Below are positions 48,129 through 58,824 of a stretch of DNA of 64,000 nucleotides, piece by piece. Source of the stretch: an uncultured Pelagibacteraceae bacterium (lineage in GTDB: Bacteria; Pseudomonadota; Alphaproteobacteria; Pelagibacterales; Pelagibacteraceae). The stretch covers positions 62,001-126,000 of the forward strand of contig CACLZL010000001.1 of assembly GCA_902611405.1 (NCBI GenBank), written 5' to 3'. The notes under the pieces are model-generated. The model saw only the letters and a list, made by a program, of their open reading frames with translations. It was not told the DNA's origin and did not search any database. A program made the translations under genes and the position numbers. Each line of letters begins with the position of its first letter. Position 1 is the stretch's first letter.

Positions 48129-49417
48129 AAAAGATATTTATAATAGTAATTGCATCAATATTTTATTTTAGTAACTCATTTGCAGTTACGCTTCTTGATG
48201 CACTAAATCTAACTTATCAAAATAATATTCAATTAAATGCTGAAAGAGAAAATATCAAAGTTTCAGAGGAAGATGTAAATATTTCGAAGGCTGATTACAA
48301 ACCGTCTTTAACTTTAAAAGGATCAAAAAGCATTGAGGATACAAATAAGTTAACTAATCAAAGTGGAGGAGATGCGAGCGTCAGTGATGTAGACCCTTTT
48401 ACAGCTTCGATTAAATTAGAACAAACATTACTTGATTACGGAAGAGATCTTACACTTGAAAAAAATATTACCGCTTTAGATCTGGCTAAAGCAAAATTAG
48501 TTAAAAAAGAACAGGATATTTTACATAAAGCAATCGATGCTTTTACAAATTTAATTTTAGCTAGAGAAACACTAGATATTAATGCAAAAAATTTAAATCT
48601 TTTAATTAGACAGGTTGAAAATGATAAAATTAGAAGAGACAGGGGTCAAATTACAAATATTGACTTAGCACAATCCGAGTCATCTCTTGCTGGGGCTCAG
48701 GCTCAATTTGCAAAAGCTAAAAGTGATTTATTAATTAGCAAACTTACTTATGAAAATATTATTGGAAAAATAAGTAATCCAAACCAACTTCAGAAAAATT
48801 CAAATGCAATAGTTAATATTCCAAAATCTTTAAATGAAGCAATTAATCTTTCAAAACAAAATAATCCAGATATTCAAATAGCAAAATTTGATTTAGCTAA
48901 AGCTGAAAAAGAATTAGCAATTTCAGAGTCAGATTTAAAGCCAACTGCCTCTTTGTCTTTAGAAAGATCTTACACAGAAGACCTTAGTTCTACTTATGAT
49001 GAGAGAGAAAAAGATGTATTAAAAGCAGAAATTAGTTGGCCTTTTTATTCAGGTGGAAAAAAGAGGTCAACTATTAATAAAAATTCAAATTTAACTACTA
49101 GAAAAAGATTATTATTAGATGATGCTGTAAGAACAAATGAAACAAATGTAGCAACTGCTTGGTCTAGTCTAGAGTCTTCAGAAAGTTTTTTGAATTCAGT
49201 TATAGTTCAAGTAAACGCAGCTGAAATAGCTTATGAAGGAATTGCTGCAGAGTACGAAAGAGGTTCTAGAACCACTTTAGATGTTATTCAATCAAATGCC
49301 TTATTGCTTTCTGCTCAAATTTCTTTAGCAAGTTCTGAGAAAAACTATCTAATGGCTCAATATAATCTGCTTAAAGCAGTAGGTTTACTTAATAGCCAAT
49401 ATCTAAAACTGAGGTAA
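48125..49417 (+). CDS. tolC: TolC-type outer membrane efflux channel
   Basis: Trimeric outer-membrane and periplasmic tunnel for type I secretion and efflux pumps. The 430-residue protein has a Sec signal peptide (ending near SNSFA, about 20) and two homologous halves of long coiled-coil helices, starting LLDALNLTYQNNIQLNAERENIKV and NEAINLSKQNNPDIQIAKFDLAKAEKEL. Typical elements are GQITNIDLAQSESSLAGAQAQ and GSRTTLDVIQSNALLLSAQ. No partner pump is adjacent; it is coupled to the glycerate kinase start and ends 107 bases before recA. Confidence 0.92.
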   Translation: MKKIFIIVIASIFYFSNSFAVTLLDALNLTYQNNIQLNAERENIKVSEEDVNISKADYKPSLTLKGSKSIEDTNKLTNQSGGDASVSDVDPFTASIKLEQTLLDYGRDLTLEKNITALDLAKAKLVKKEQDILHKAIDAFTNLILARETLDINAKNLNLLIRQVENDKIRRDRGQITNIDLAQSESSLAGAQAQFAKAKSDLLISKLTYENIIGKISNPNQLQKNSNAIVNIPKSLNEAINLSKQNNPDIQIAKFDLAKAEKELAISESDLKPTASLSLERSYTEDLSSTYDEREKDVLKAEISWPFYSGGKKRSTINKNSNLTTRKRLLLDDAVRTNETNVATAWSSLESSESFLNSVIVQVNAAEIAYEGIAAEYERGSRTTLDVIQSNALLLSAQISLASSEKNYLMAQYNLLKAVGLLNSQYLKLR

Positions 49418-49460
49418 ATATTTGATTTTTTGAGCCTGAAAATAAATATATTGCTAATGA

Positions 49461-49475
49461 GAACAAAATGTGTAC
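49461..49475 (+). promoter_or_regulatory. Candidate LexA box of recA
   Basis: GAACAAAATGTGTAC, a GAAC-N7-GTAC match, one base away from GAAC-N7-GAAC, and identical to the umuD box at the first eight bases. It lies between a TTGCTA (49451-49456) and a TACATT (49473-49478) that could form a promoter with a 16-base spacer, 50 bases before recA. The match is imperfect. Confidence 0.5.
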
Positions 49476-49524
49476 ATTTATTTCATGATTCGAGTGTTAA
49501 AAAATTTAAAAAAAGAGGCAAAAA

Positions 49525-50679
49525 ATGACGAAAAATAACCTAAAAGTAGTTAAATCTACTAAAGATCAAGAAATGGATGTTAAAGAAAAGAACAAAGCGT
49601 TGGACGCTGCAATAGCTCAAATTACAGATAATTTTGGAAAAGGCTCTGTAATGAAGCTTGGCGAAAAGAGAGCTATGGATATTGAGTCTGTATCAACAGG
49701 TTCTTTAAGTCTTGATTTAGCTTTAGGTATTGGTGGATTACCAAAAGGAAGAATTATTGAAGTTTACGGACCAGAGTCATCTGGAAAAACAACGTTAGCA
49801 TTACAAGTTGTTGCTGAAGCTCAAAAATCTGGAGGCATTTGTGCATTTGTTGATGCAGAGCATGCATTAGATCCAGTTTATGCAAAAAAATTAGGTGTAA
49901 ATACTGAAGAACTTTTAATTTCTCAGCCTGATACTGGCGAACAAGCATTAGAAATCGCTGATACACTAGTAAAATCAGGCTCTATTTCAGTAATCGTTAT
50001 CGACTCTGTTGCAGCTTTAACTCCAAAAGCTGAAATTGAAGGAGAAATGGGAGATCATCATGTTGGTCTTCAATCAAGATTAATGAGTCAGGCTTTAAGA
50101 AAATTAACTGGTTCAATTTCAAATACAAACACGATGATGATTTTCATTAACCAAATCAGAATGAAAATTGGGGTTATGTTTGGAAGTCCAGAGACAACAT
50201 CAGGTGGTAATGCACTTAAGTTTTACTCATCTGTAAGAATGGATATTAGAAGAATTGGTGCGATCAAAGATAAAGATGAAATTATTGGTAACTCTACAAG
50301 AGTGAAAGTAGTTAAGAATAAAGTAGCACCACCATTTAAAGTTGTTGAGTTTGACTTGATGTACGGAAGAGGAATTAGTAAGATGGGTGAACTAGTCGAT
50401 CTTGGTTCAAAAGCAGATATCATTGAAAAATCAGGTGCATGGTATGCTTACAAGGGTGAGAAGATTGGTCAAGGTAGAGAGAATGCTAAGACTTATCTAG
50501 CTCAAAATCCTAAAGTTGCTGCAGAAATTGAAATGGCAATTAGAGAAAAAGCTGGTGTGATTTCTAAGAAAATAGAAGGAAATCCAATAGATCCTGAAAA
50601 ATTGGAAAAAGAAAAGAAAGTAGCTGAAAAAGAAGAAGCTGCAAAAGCAGAAGCTACCCCTCCATCTAAAAAGAATTAA
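49525..50679 (+). CDS. recA: Recombinase RecA
   Basis: DNA strand-exchange ATPase and coprotease of LexA and UmuD. The 384-residue protein has the N-terminal oligomerisation helix ([22 protein letters not shown]), Walker [39 protein letters not shown], the L2 loop [18 protein letters not shown], and a Lys/Glu/Ala-rich C-terminal tail. The first 20 residues form a charged N-terminal extension. AAGAGG is the ribosome site. It is monocistronic, with a terminator after it. Confidence 0.98.
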   Translation: MTKNNLKVVKSTKDQEMDVKEKNKALDAAIAQITDNFGKGSVMKLGEKRAMDIESVSTGSLSLDLALGIGGLPKGRIIEVYGPESSGKTTLALQVVAEAQKSGGICAFVDAEHALDPVYAKKLGVNTEELLISQPDTGEQALEIADTLVKSGSISVIVIDSVAALTPKAEIEGEMGDHHVGLQSRLMSQALRKLTGSISNTNTMMIFINQIRMKIGVMFGSPETTSGGNALKFYSSVRMDIRRIGAIKDKDEIIGNSTRVKVVKNKVAPPFKVVEFDLMYGRGISKMGELVDLGSKADIIEKSGAWYAYKGEKIGQGRENAKTYLAQNPKVAAEIEMAIREKAGVISKKIEGNPIDPEKLEKEKKVAEKEEAAKAEATPPSKKN

Positions 50680-50698
50680 TTAGTCATCTTTATTAATA

Positions 50699-50726
50699 AA
50701 AGGCGCTTAATTTAAGCGCCTTTTTT
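50699..50726 (+). terminator. Rho-independent terminator after recA
   Basis: A GC-rich stem GGCGCTT / AAGCGCC with a five-base loop, extendable by two A-T pairs, followed by six T residues and preceded by A residues. It starts about 20 bases after the recA stop and separates it from alaS. Confidence 0.93.
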
Positions 50727-50772
50727 CCCTTCAGTATCTAGACATAGAATAAAAAAGCTGTATTTTAAAAAT

Positions 50773-53439
50773 ATGGCAGACAAAACACTCAATGAAATAA
50801 GAAATACTTTTCTAAAATATTTTGAAAAGAACGATCATAAGATTGTGGAATCAAGTAATTTGGTTCCAAACAATGATCCTACATTGATGTTTGCAAATTC
50901 TGGGATGGTTCAGTTTAAAAACGTTTTTACCGGATTAGAAAAAAGAGACTACGTTCGAGCTACTACTTCACAAAAATGTGTAAGGGCAGGTGGTAAGCAT
51001 AATGATTTAGAAAATGTTGGTTACACACCAAGGCACCATACATTTTTTGAGATGCTAGGAAATTTTTCTTTTGGTGATTATTTTAAAGAGCAAGCAATTC
51101 ATTATGCCTGGGATTTGATAACCAAAGATTTTGGAATAGATAAAAACAGGCTTTATGTAACTGTATTTCATGAGGATGATGAGGCCTTCAATTTTTGGAA
51201 GAAAATAGCGGGTTTTAGCGATGATAGAATTATTAGGATAGCAACTTCTGATAATTTTTGGTCAATGGGAGAGACTGGTCCATGCGGCCCTTGTTCAGAA
51301 ATCTTTTTTGACCACGGAGATCATTTACCAGGAGGTTTACCTGGTTCTAAAGATGAGGATGGAGATAGATTTATAGAAATTTGGAACTTAGTCTTTATGC
51401 AGTTTGAACAAGTTACTAAAGATAAAAGAATTAATCTTCCAAAACCCTCTGTTGATACTGGGATGGGATTAGAGAGAATTGCTGCTTTATTGCAAGGTTC
51501 ACATGATAACTATGAAACAGATCATTTTAAAAAAATAATTGATTCTGCATCTGAAATTACAAAAGTTAAATCAGATAAATCTAATCTTGCAAGTTTTAGA
51601 GTAATAGCTGATCACTTAAGAGCAAGTTCGTTTTTAATTGCTGAGGGAGTTTTACCTTCAAATGAAGGAAGAGGATATGTTCTCAGAAGAATTATGAGAA
51701 GAGGAATGAGACATTCTCATTTATTAGGATCTAAGGAACCAGTTTTTTACAATTTATTTGACACTCTTAAAAATGAAATGTCCGGAAATTATCCAGAATT
51801 AGTCAGAGCAGAGTCTTTAATTAAAGAAACTTTAAAAATGGAAGAAGAAAAATTCTTAGTTCTCTTAGATAGAGGAATAAAAATTTTAAATGATGAAATA
51901 TCTAAAATAGATAAAGTACTACCAGGTGAGGTAGCTTTCAAATTATATGACACTTATGGTTTTCCATTAGATCTTACCGAAGATATTTTAAGAAATAAAT
52001 CAATGTCAATTGATACTGAAAAGTTTAAATCTTTAATGAAAGAAAGTAGAGAGCTTGCTAAGAAAAATTGGAAAGGTTCTGGTGACTCAGCAGTTGAAGA
52101 TATTTGGTTTGGAATAAAAGATAAAATTGAGCCAACTGAATTCTTAGGATACGAAACTAATCAAGCCGAAGGTATCGTATTATCTCTTTTAAAAGATAAC
52201 AAAGAAGTTGATCAACTAAAAGAAAATGATGATGGAATGATTATAGTAAACCAAACCCCCTTCTATGGGGAGTCAGGAGGACAAGTCGGTGATATTGGTG
52301 AAATAGCTTCTAATGATTTTAAATTTGAAGTAACCGATGTTCAAAAAAAATTAGGTGATTTATTTGTTCATTACGGAAAGGTAAAGAGTGGATCTATAAA
52401 ATTACAGGAAAGTGTAGAATTAAAAATTGATGTTGAAAGAAGAGATAATACACGTGCTTATCACTCAGCAACCCATTTATTGCATGAGTCTTTACGAAGA
52501 GTTCTTGGTACTCATGTGACTCAAAAAGGATCTTTAGTAGAGTCTAGTAGATTAAGATTTGATTTTAGCCATATGAAGCCAATTTTGAATGAAGAAATCG
52601 ATAAAATAGAAGAGTTTGTAAACACAATGGTTTCTAAAAAATCTGACGTAAAAACTAGACTAATGACACCTGATGAAGCGGTTGAAAATGGTGCTTTGGC
52701 ATTATTTGGTGAAAAATATGGAGATGAAGTAAGAGTTCTTTCTATGGGGGATGAGGATGGCAAGTATTTTTCTACTGAATTATGTGGTGGAACACACGTT
52801 AAAAACACTGGCGATATTGGTAAATTTAAGATTGTCAGTCAATCTTCAATTGCTGCAGGGGTAAGAAGAATTGAGGCATTAAGAGACAAGCAATTAGAGG
52901 AATACCTAGAAAATAAAGAGAAATTATCAAATCTATCTACAGAAAAAGACGAGGAAGCAATTAAAGATTTGAGTCAGCAAATTATTAAATTGGGAGGAAA
53001 ACCAAGTTTAGATGAAACTGATCAAAAAACTTTAATTAAAAATTTAACCAAACAACTTGAGACTATTTCTGTTAACGCAATTCTAGAAGATAAATCAAAA
53101 AACATTATTAAAGACGAAGAAATTAACGGAGTTAAATTAAGACTTCAAAGAATAGATGGATTACCTCCAAAAGAATTAAGAAAACTTGTAGATAAAGGTA
53201 AAAAAGAATTAAGAGAAGGTATTGTTGTTGTGTTTGCTTATAAAGACGATAAGGTTGGGTTAGCAGTTGGAGTAACAGATAATTTAACTAGCAAATTTGA
53301 TGCAGTTAAATTTGTTAAAGTTGGATCTGAAATAATTGGTGGAAAAGGTGGTGGAGGAAGAAAAGACTTTGCCCAAGCTGGTGGACAGGATCAATTAAAA
53401 ATTGAAGAAGCTTTTGAAAAGCTTAAGAGTTTAATTTAA
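50773..53439 (+). CDS. alaS: Alanyl-tRNA synthetase
   Basis: Class II synthetase charging tRNA-Ala. The 888-residue protein has the N-terminal catalytic core ([15 protein letters not shown], motif 2 region [51 protein letters not shown]), the editing domain with [16 protein letters not shown] and [13 protein letters not shown], and the C-terminal C-Ala domain ending [16 protein letters not shown]. The length is normal. The 3' end overlaps the convergent icd by nine bases. Confidence 0.98.
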   Translation: MADKTLNEIRNTFLKYFEKNDHKIVESSNLVPNNDPTLMFANSGMVQFKNVFTGLEKRDYVRATTSQKCVRAGGKHNDLENVGYTPRHHTFFEMLGNFSFGDYFKEQAIHYAWDLITKDFGIDKNRLYVTVFHEDDEAFNFWKKIAGFSDDRIIRIATSDNFWSMGETGPCGPCSEIFFDHGDHLPGGLPGSKDEDGDRFIEIWNLVFMQFEQVTKDKRINLPKPSVDTGMGLERIAALLQGSHDNYETDHFKKIIDSASEITKVKSDKSNLASFRVIADHLRASSFLIAEGVLPSNEGRGYVLRRIMRRGMRHSHLLGSKEPVFYNLFDTLKNEMSGNYPELVRAESLIKETLKMEEEKFLVLLDRGIKILNDEISKIDKVLPGEVAFKLYDTYGFPLDLTEDILRNKSMSIDTEKFKSLMKESRELAKKNWKGSGDSAVEDIWFGIKDKIEPTEFLGYETNQAEGIVLSLLKDNKEVDQLKENDDGMIIVNQTPFYGESGGQVGDIGEIASNDFKFEVTDVQKKLGDLFVHYGKVKSGSIKLQESVELKIDVERRDNTRAYHSATHLLHESLRRVLGTHVTQKGSLVESSRLRFDFSHMKPILNEEIDKIEEFVNTMVSKKSDVKTRLMTPDEAVENGALALFGEKYGDEVRVLSMGDEDGKYFSTELCGGTHVKNTGDIGKFKIVSQSSIAAGVRRIEALRDKQLEEYLENKEKLSNLSTEKDEEAIKDLSQQIIKLGGKPSLDETDQKTLIKNLTKQLETISVNAILEDKSKNIIKDEEINGVKLRLQRIDGLPPKELRKLVDKGKKELREGIVVVFAYKDDKVGLAVGVTDNLTSKFDAVKFVKVGSEIIGGKGGGGRKDFAQAGGQDQLKIEEAFEKLKSLI

Positions 53440-54645
53440 TTTCTTTTTTAAATTACCGTCAATTTTGTCTAAAAACTGATTGGTAGTTAAATACTTACTA
53501 TCAGGACCAATAAGAATTGCCAAATCTTTTGTCATTAATCCACTTTCCACACATTCAATACAAACTTTTTCTAAAGTTTGTGCAAATTTAATTAGTGCAT
53601 CATTATTATCTAACTTACCCCTATGAGCTAATCCTCTAGTCCAAGCAAAAATAGATGCTATTGGGTTTGTTGAGGTTTCTTTTCCTTGTTGATGCATCCT
53701 ATAGTGTCTTGTTACTGTACCATGTGCAGCTTCTGCCTCCATTATTTTACCATCTGGGGTTAACAATGTACTTGTCATTAATCCTAAAGATCCATAACCT
53801 TGAGCCATAGTGTCAGACTGAACATCTCCATCATAATTTTTACACGCCCAAATATATTTACCATTCCACTTCATTGCACATGCGACCATGTCATCAATTA
53901 ATCTGTGTTCGTAAGTTAAGTTATATTTTTCAAATTCTCTTTTGTATTCTTTGTCAAAAATTTCTTGGAAAATATCTTTAAATCTTCCATCGTATTGTTT
54001 TAGAATCGTATTTTTTGTGGACATATATACAGGCCACTTTTTAATTAATCCATAGCTAAAACAAGATCTTGCAAAATCCTCGATTGACTTATCTAAATTG
54101 TACATTGATAAGGCAACACCAGGGCCTGTAAAGTTAAATACCTCATATTTAATTTCATCTTTACCATCCTCTGATGTCCACTTTACTTCCATTTTTCCTT
54201 TTCCAGGAACTTTAAAATCTGTTGCTCTATATTGATCACCAAATGCATGTCTTCCAATAATTACAGGATCTGTCCAAGAGGGTACAAGTTTAGGAATATT
54301 TTTACAAATAATTGGTTCTCTAAATACTGTTCCCCCAATTATATTTCTTATTGTTCCGTTAGGTGATTTCCACATTTTTTTTAAATCAAATTCCTCTACT
54401 CTTGCTTCATCAGGGGTAATTGTTGCACATTTTATTCCAACCCCAATCTTTTTGATAGCATTTGCAGAGTCTATTGTGATCTGATCGTCTGTATTATCTC
54501 TGCTTTTCATTCCTAAATCGTAGTATTCAATACCAAGATCTAAATATGGAAGGATTAATTTATTTTTGATGAACTCCCATATAATTCGAGTCATTTCATC
54601 ACCATCTAGCTCTACTATCGGGTTATTTACCTTGATTTTGCTCAT
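53431..54645 (-). CDS. icd: NADP-dependent isocitrate dehydrogenase
   Basis: TCA enzyme oxidising isocitrate to 2-oxoglutarate. The 404-residue protein is of the homodimeric eukaryote-like subfamily II used by alphaproteobacteria, seen in [14 protein letters not shown] at the start, [58 protein letters not shown] and [16 protein letters not shown] specificity is inferred from that subfamily. It diverges from psd across 76 bases that should hold both promoters. Confidence 0.96.
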   Translation of the reverse strand: MSKIKVNNPIVELDGDEMTRIIWEFIKNKLILPYLDLGIEYYDLGMKSRDNTDDQITIDSANAIKKIGVGIKCATITPDEARVEEFDLKKMWKSPNGTIRNIIGGTVFREPIICKNIPKLVPSWTDPVIIGRHAFGDQYRATDFKVPGKGKMEVKWTSEDGKDEIKYEVFNFTGPGVALSMYNLDKSIEDFARSCFSYGLIKKWPVYMSTKNTILKQYDGRFKDIFQEIFDKEYKREFEKYNLTYEHRLIDDMVACAMKWNGKYIWACKNYDGDVQSDTMAQGYGSLGLMTSTLLTPDGKIMEAEAAHGTVTRHYRMHQQGKETSTNPIASIFAWTRGLAHRGKLDNNDALIKFAQTLEKVCIECVESGLMTKDLAILIGPDSKYLTTNQFLDKIDGNLKKKLN

Positions 54646-54721
54646 TAAATAAAAATTATCTTAATAATTGAATTTGATCATTTTATATACATATTAATCG
54701 AAATTTAGCAAATAGAAGAAT

Positions 54722-55369
54722 ATGTTTAGTAAGATATTTCCAAAGATTCATACTGAAGGCTATAAGTTTATAGTAATAGCTGTATTCATAACTATAATTT
54801 TTCTGATTATTAATAATTTTTTAGGACTAATAGGAATATTAATGACTATCTGGGTTTATTATTTTTTTAGAGATCCAGAAAGAGTTGTCATTGGAAATGA
54901 TAGCTATTTAGTTAGCCCAGCAGATGGTGAAGTAATTAAAGTTGAAGAAGTGGATGGTCCAAAAGAACTTGGATTAGAAAACAAAAAATTTAAAAAAATA
55001 AGTATTTTTATGAACGTCTTTGATTGTCATGTGAACAGAACGCCGTGTTCAGGAATTGTTGAAGATATTTTATATAAACCAGGTAAATTTTTAAACGCAT
55101 CTTTAGATAAAGCAAGTGAAGACAATGAGCGAAATTATTATAAAATTAAAGATAAGCATGGGAATGATATTATAGTCGTTCAAATTGCAGGATTAGTTGC
55201 AAGAAGAATAGTTTGTGAAACAAATAAAAACCAAGAATTAAATCAAGGTGATAGAATTGGGATGATTAGATTTGGTAGTAGAGCAGACGTTTATTATGAA
55301 AATTATGAACCACTAGTTAAAGTTGGTCAAACAGCAATTTCAGGAGAAACACTGCTAGCTAAAAATTAA
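54722..55369 (+). CDS. psd: Phosphatidylserine decarboxylase (short form)
   Basis: Pyruvoyl enzyme making phosphatidylethanolamine. The 215-residue protein has a hydrophobic N-terminus (about 15-50), FFRDPERV, VSPADGEVI, FMNVFDCHVNRTPCSG, and a C-terminal MIRFGSRADVY in which cleavage before Ser would create the alpha-chain pyruvoyl group. This is the short PssD/Asd-like type common in alphaproteobacteria. pssA follows after two bases, so the two steps to PE are encoded together. Confidence 0.95.
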   Translation: MFSKIFPKIHTEGYKFIVIAVFITIIFLIINNFLGLIGILMTIWVYYFFRDPERVVIGNDSYLVSPADGEVIKVEEVDGPKELGLENKKFKKISIFMNVFDCHVNRTPCSGIVEDILYKPGKFLNASLDKASEDNERNYYKIKDKHGNDIIVVQIAGLVARRIVCETNKNQELNQGDRIGMIRFGSRADVYYENYEPLVKVGQTAISGETLLAKN

Positions 55370-55371
55370 TT

Positions 55372-56187
55372 ATGGAACAGCCAAAAAACAATTTAAAAAT
55401 TGTTACAGATAAAAAAACTAACGCAAGAGTGATTTTACCTAACATGCTAACTCTTATTGGGGTGTGTATAGGTTTATCGTCAATCAGATTTGCATTGGAT
55501 GGAAAATTCGAATTTGCAATTATTGCAATTATGTTTGCTGCTCTTATTGATGGATTAGATGGAAGAATAGCAAGATTACTTAAAGGGACATCAAAAGTTG
55601 GTAAAGAGCTAGACTCTCTTACAGACATGATTAGTTTTGGAGTAGCTCCAGCGTTTATTATGTATTTCTGGAAACTAAATACATTAGGAAGATTTGGATG
55701 GTTGTTATGTTTAATATATGTAATTTGTGTTGCATTACGTTTAGCTCGTTTCAACGTAAATACAGGTCAAGCACCTTCTTGGAGAGATAATTTTTTTGAG
55801 GGGGTTCCATCTCCAGCAGGTGGTATCTTAGTTCTAACTCCATTAATTTTTAGTCTTACAAGCTTCGATTTTATAAATATAAATATAAATTATGATATTG
55901 TTGTTCCAGTTTTTTTTATTGCAACATCTCTATTACTGATCAGTAAATTTCCAAGCTATTCATTTAAAAAAATCGTAATTCAAAGAAAAGCAACCATTTT
56001 TCTTTTATTTGGAATAGTTTTATTTTTTGGATTACTTCTAATATATCCATTTAACGTTATATCTATTAGTGCAATTATATACCTGGGTATACTTCCAATC
56101 AGTTTTTTTCATTATCAAAAATTGAAAAAACAAAACGAAGATCAGAATTATAAAGATGAAGATGACGATCTTGAAGATATTTTGTGA
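55372..56187 (+). CDS. pssA: CDP-diacylglycerol--serine O-phosphatidyltransferase
   Basis: Makes phosphatidylserine for Psd. A 271-residue membrane protein with about eight hydrophobic segments and the CDP-alcohol phosphotransferase motif D-G-x2-A-R-x8-G-x3-D-x3-D, visible as DGRIAR...GKELDSLTD near residues 64-85. ISFGVAPAFI and LRLARFNVNTG follow as in family members. The C-terminus is acidic (DEDDDLEDIL). The stop overlaps the next start by one base (TGATG). Confidence 0.95.
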   Translation: MEQPKNNLKIVTDKKTNARVILPNMLTLIGVCIGLSSIRFALDGKFEFAIIAIMFAALIDGLDGRIARLLKGTSKVGKELDSLTDMISFGVAPAFIMYFWKLNTLGRFGWLLCLIYVICVALRLARFNVNTGQAPSWRDNFFEGVPSPAGGILVLTPLIFSLTSFDFINININYDIVVPVFFIATSLLLISKFPSYSFKKIVIQRKATIFLLFGIVLFFGLLLIYPFNVISISAIIYLGILPISFFHYQKLKKQNEDQNYKDEDDDLEDIL

Positions 56188-57098
56188 TGAAAAAAAATGT
56201 CATTGTATCACTAGCTGATTCAAATTATTTCCCCTTATTAAATGAGTTAATAGGCTCTATAAAAAGATTTAAAGAGAGCTCTGAAGTTGCAATATGTATT
56301 TTAGATGCTGGTTTATCAGAGGATCAAAAGACAGAATTATCATCGAAAGTAGATGAAATAAAATCAGCAGAGTGGGATATAAAAGTTCCAGATACTAAAA
56401 TTAAAGGGCGTGAATGGTTGAAGAGCCAAGTATCTAGGGCTTTTTTACCCAAATATTTTCCAAGCTATGAAAAATATTTATGGATTGATTGTGATGCTTG
56501 GGTCAATGATTGGCAATCTGTTGAGCTTTATTTTAAAGCGTGTGAAAATAGTAAATTAGGAATTACACAAACTATCGGACCAGGTTACAAGATTACTTCC
56601 AGGGTAAATTGGGTTTTTGGAAAACTAGCAATTATTAAATCTCAAAATTTTAAACATGCTGTAAAATCTAATATCAGTTTAGAAAAAGCCAGAAAGTTAG
56701 CCTTTGCTCCACATATCAATATTGGTGTTTTTTCATTAGAAAAAAATTCAATGTGTTGGAATTCATGGCAAGAAAACTTAGAGCAAACACTTAAAGGTGG
56801 AGAAATATTTGGCTCTGAACAATTAGCAATGAATATATCTGTGTATGTTGATAACGTCGAAACTGAATTCCTTCCTTTAAACTGTAATTGGATTACAAGT
56901 AATCTTTTGCCAAAGTTTGATGAGGATAAAGATACATGGGTAGAGCCTTATTTACCTAATTATAAAATTGGAATTATGCATTTAGCTGCTGGTATCTGGA
57001 AAGATAACGAAGATATGAGATTAAATAAGAATATAAAAATTGATATTCAAACTCTTACAGGTAAAATTTTAAATAAAAGTTTAAGATTTAATAATTAA
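56187..57098 (+). CDS. Putative GT8-like glycosyltransferase
   Basis: A 303-residue protein with a GT-A nucleotide-sugar fold by pattern: VIVSLADSNYFPLLNELIGSIKRF at the start, a KYLWIDCDAWVND segment with a DxD (Asp101-Cys-Asp103), HINIGVFSLE and a FGSEQLAMN helix, and a late PNYKIGIMHLAAG. This resembles GT8-type retaining transferases; donor and acceptor are unknown. It lies in a lipid operon (psd-pssA) and directly before rlmE, which suggests an envelope glycolipid role, though that is inference. A GTG one codon upstream of the ATG is an alternative start. Confidence 0.72.
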   Translation: MKKNVIVSLADSNYFPLLNELIGSIKRFKESSEVAICILDAGLSEDQKTELSSKVDEIKSAEWDIKVPDTKIKGREWLKSQVSRAFLPKYFPSYEKYLWIDCDAWVNDWQSVELYFKACENSKLGITQTIGPGYKITSRVNWVFGKLAIIKSQNFKHAVKSNISLEKARKLAFAPHINIGVFSLEKNSMCWNSWQENLEQTLKGGEIFGSEQLAMNISVYVDNVETEFLPLNCNWITSNLLPKFDEDKDTWVEPYLPNYKIGIMHLAAGIWKDNEDMRLNKNIKIDIQTLTGKILNKSLRFNN

Positions 57099-57710
57099 TT
57101 GAAAAAAAATAAAATCTCCAAGAACTGGATTAATAAACAGCGAAGGGATATCTATGTAAGACAATCCAAAGTCGATGGGTATCGCGCTAGATCAGCTTAC
57201 AAATTAATTGAAATTGATGAAAAATTTAAAATTTTTAAAGGTGGATTATCAGTAATTGACATTGGTGCAGCCCCAGGAAGCTGGTCACAATATGCTCTTA
57301 AAGCAGCTAAAAGTGGAAAGTTGATATCGATAGATTTAAAAAAAATGGAGCCTATAGGTAATAGTGTTCAAATCCAAGGAGATTTCACTGAAGAAAAAAC
57401 TCAAGAAGAAATTAAAAAAAATATAAAAGATAAGGTCGACGTTGTGATGTCTGATATGGCTGTAGACACAACTGGTATTAAAAATATAGATTCAATACAA
57501 ACTGGAGAATTATGTAAAGAAGCAATGATTTTTGCAAAAGATTTAATGAAAGAAAATGGATATTTTATTTCAAAAATTTTTATGGGCGGAACATTTAACG
57601 AAATCGTCGCAGAGGGAAAAAAATATTTTAAAGAAGTTAAGGTTTTTAAACCAAAATCTAGCAGGAAAGATTCAAAAGAAAGTTTTATAATTTGTAGAAA
57701 AATTAGATAG
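57099..57710 (+). CDS. rlmE: 23S rRNA 2'-O-ribose methyltransferase RlmE
   Basis: SAM-dependent methyltransferase (FtsJ/RrmJ) modifying a uridine of the 23S A-loop. The 203-residue protein has YRARSAYKLIEIDEKF with the catalytic Lys, the SAM loop DIGAAPGSWSQYAL, SDMAVDTTG with the catalytic Asp, SKIFMGGTF with Lys, and SSRKDSKESFIICRK with the last Lys/Glu positions of the K-D-K-E set. The start is TTG, immediately after the previous stop. Confidence 0.94.
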   Translation: MKKNKISKNWINKQRRDIYVRQSKVDGYRARSAYKLIEIDEKFKIFKGGLSVIDIGAAPGSWSQYALKAAKSGKLISIDLKKMEPIGNSVQIQGDFTEEKTQEEIKKNIKDKVDVVMSDMAVDTTGIKNIDSIQTGELCKEAMIFAKDLMKENGYFISKIFMGGTFNEIVAEGKKYFKEVKVFKPKSSRKDSKESFIICRKIR

Positions 57711-57747
57711 AGACTTTTAATTTAAAAGGAATCGTATATAAAAGATT

Positions 57748-58824
57748 ATGGTTCCCATAAAAGAAGCACTTACCTTTGATGATGTTACATTAGCTCCAAA
57801 GTATTCAGAAATACTACCTTCTGATGCGGATACTAGTATATCTTTAACAAAGCATTTGAAACTTAAAATTCCACTTTTGTCATCTGCAATGGATACAGTC
57901 ACAGAGAGTAGAATGGCAATTGCTATAGCTAAAGCTGGTGGTATTGGGGTAATTCACAGAAATCTTGATATAAAAAAACAATTATTAGAGATAAAAAAAG
58001 TTAAAAAACAAAAACTGATTGTTGGAGCAGCTGTAGGTGCTTCACCAAATGAATTTATTAGAGTAAAAGAAATAATTAGAGAAGGTGTAGATTTAATTGT
58101 AGTAGATACCGCTCACGGTCATACAAAGAAAGTTGGTGAAATAATCAAATATATAAAAAAAATAAAAACCAACAAAATTGCTTTATGTGCAGGAAATATT
58201 GCAACACCAGAAGCTGCAAAATTCCTTATAAAGTTAGGAGTAGATATAATTAAAATCGGTATAGGTCCAGGTTCTATTTGTACAACAAGACTGGTTGCTG
58301 GAATAGGAGTTCCTCAATTAAGTGCAATTTTAGCTGTAAGGAGTGGTTTAAAAAATAAAAATGTTAAAATAATTTCAGATGGTGGAATAAAATATTCTGG
58401 TGATTTAGCAAAAGCTTTTGCTGCAGGAGCTGATGCTATAATGATTGGTTCATTATTTGCAGGCACAAATGAAACCCCAGGTAAATTAATTAAAAAAAAT
58501 GGACAGCTTTACAAAAGTTTTAGAGGAATGGGTTCAGTGGGAGCTATGAATAAAGGTTCAGCTGATAGATACTTTCAAAAAAAACAAAAAGACTCCTCGA
58601 AATATGTACCCGAAGGTGTTGAAGGTTTTGTAAAATATAAAGGAGATGTTGGGAGTATTATTTATAAATTAATTGGTGGATTGAAATCTTCTATGGGTTA
58701 TCTTGGATCAAAAACAATCATTAAATTAAGAAATAAACCACAATTTGTGAAAATTACAAAAGCTGGATTTTATGAAAGTATGGTTCATAATGTAGATGTG
58801 GTAAAAAACGATAGTAAATATTAA
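57748..58824 (+). CDS. guaB: IMP dehydrogenase lacking the CBS (Bateman) module
   Basis: Oxidises IMP to XMP in GMP synthesis. The 358-residue protein is about 130 short of the usual 485-490. The catalytic barrel is complete: [31 protein letters not shown], the Cys178 loop [30 protein letters not shown] and the flap SADRYFQ...YVPEGVEG. The CBS pair that normally follows the HRNLDI segment is missing: the sequence goes from HRNL (70-73) to KLIVGAAVG (89-97) through a short Lys-rich helix. The TPR gene overlaps its stop by one base, so guaB-TPR-guaA is an operon. Confidence 0.95.
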   Translation: MVPIKEALTFDDVTLAPKYSEILPSDADTSISLTKHLKLKIPLLSSAMDTVTESRMAIAIAKAGGIGVIHRNLDIKKQLLEIKKVKKQKLIVGAAVGASPNEFIRVKEIIREGVDLIVVDTAHGHTKKVGEIIKYIKKIKTNKIALCAGNIATPEAAKFLIKLGVDIIKIGIGPGSICTTRLVAGIGVPQLSAILAVRSGLKNKNVKIISDGGIKYSGDLAKAFAAGADAIMIGSLFAGTNETPGKLIKKNGQLYKSFRGMGSVGAMNKGSADRYFQKKQKDSSKYVPEGVEGFVKYKGDVGSIIYKLIGGLKSSMGYLGSKTIIKLRNKPQFVKITKAGFYESMVHNVDVVKNDSKY

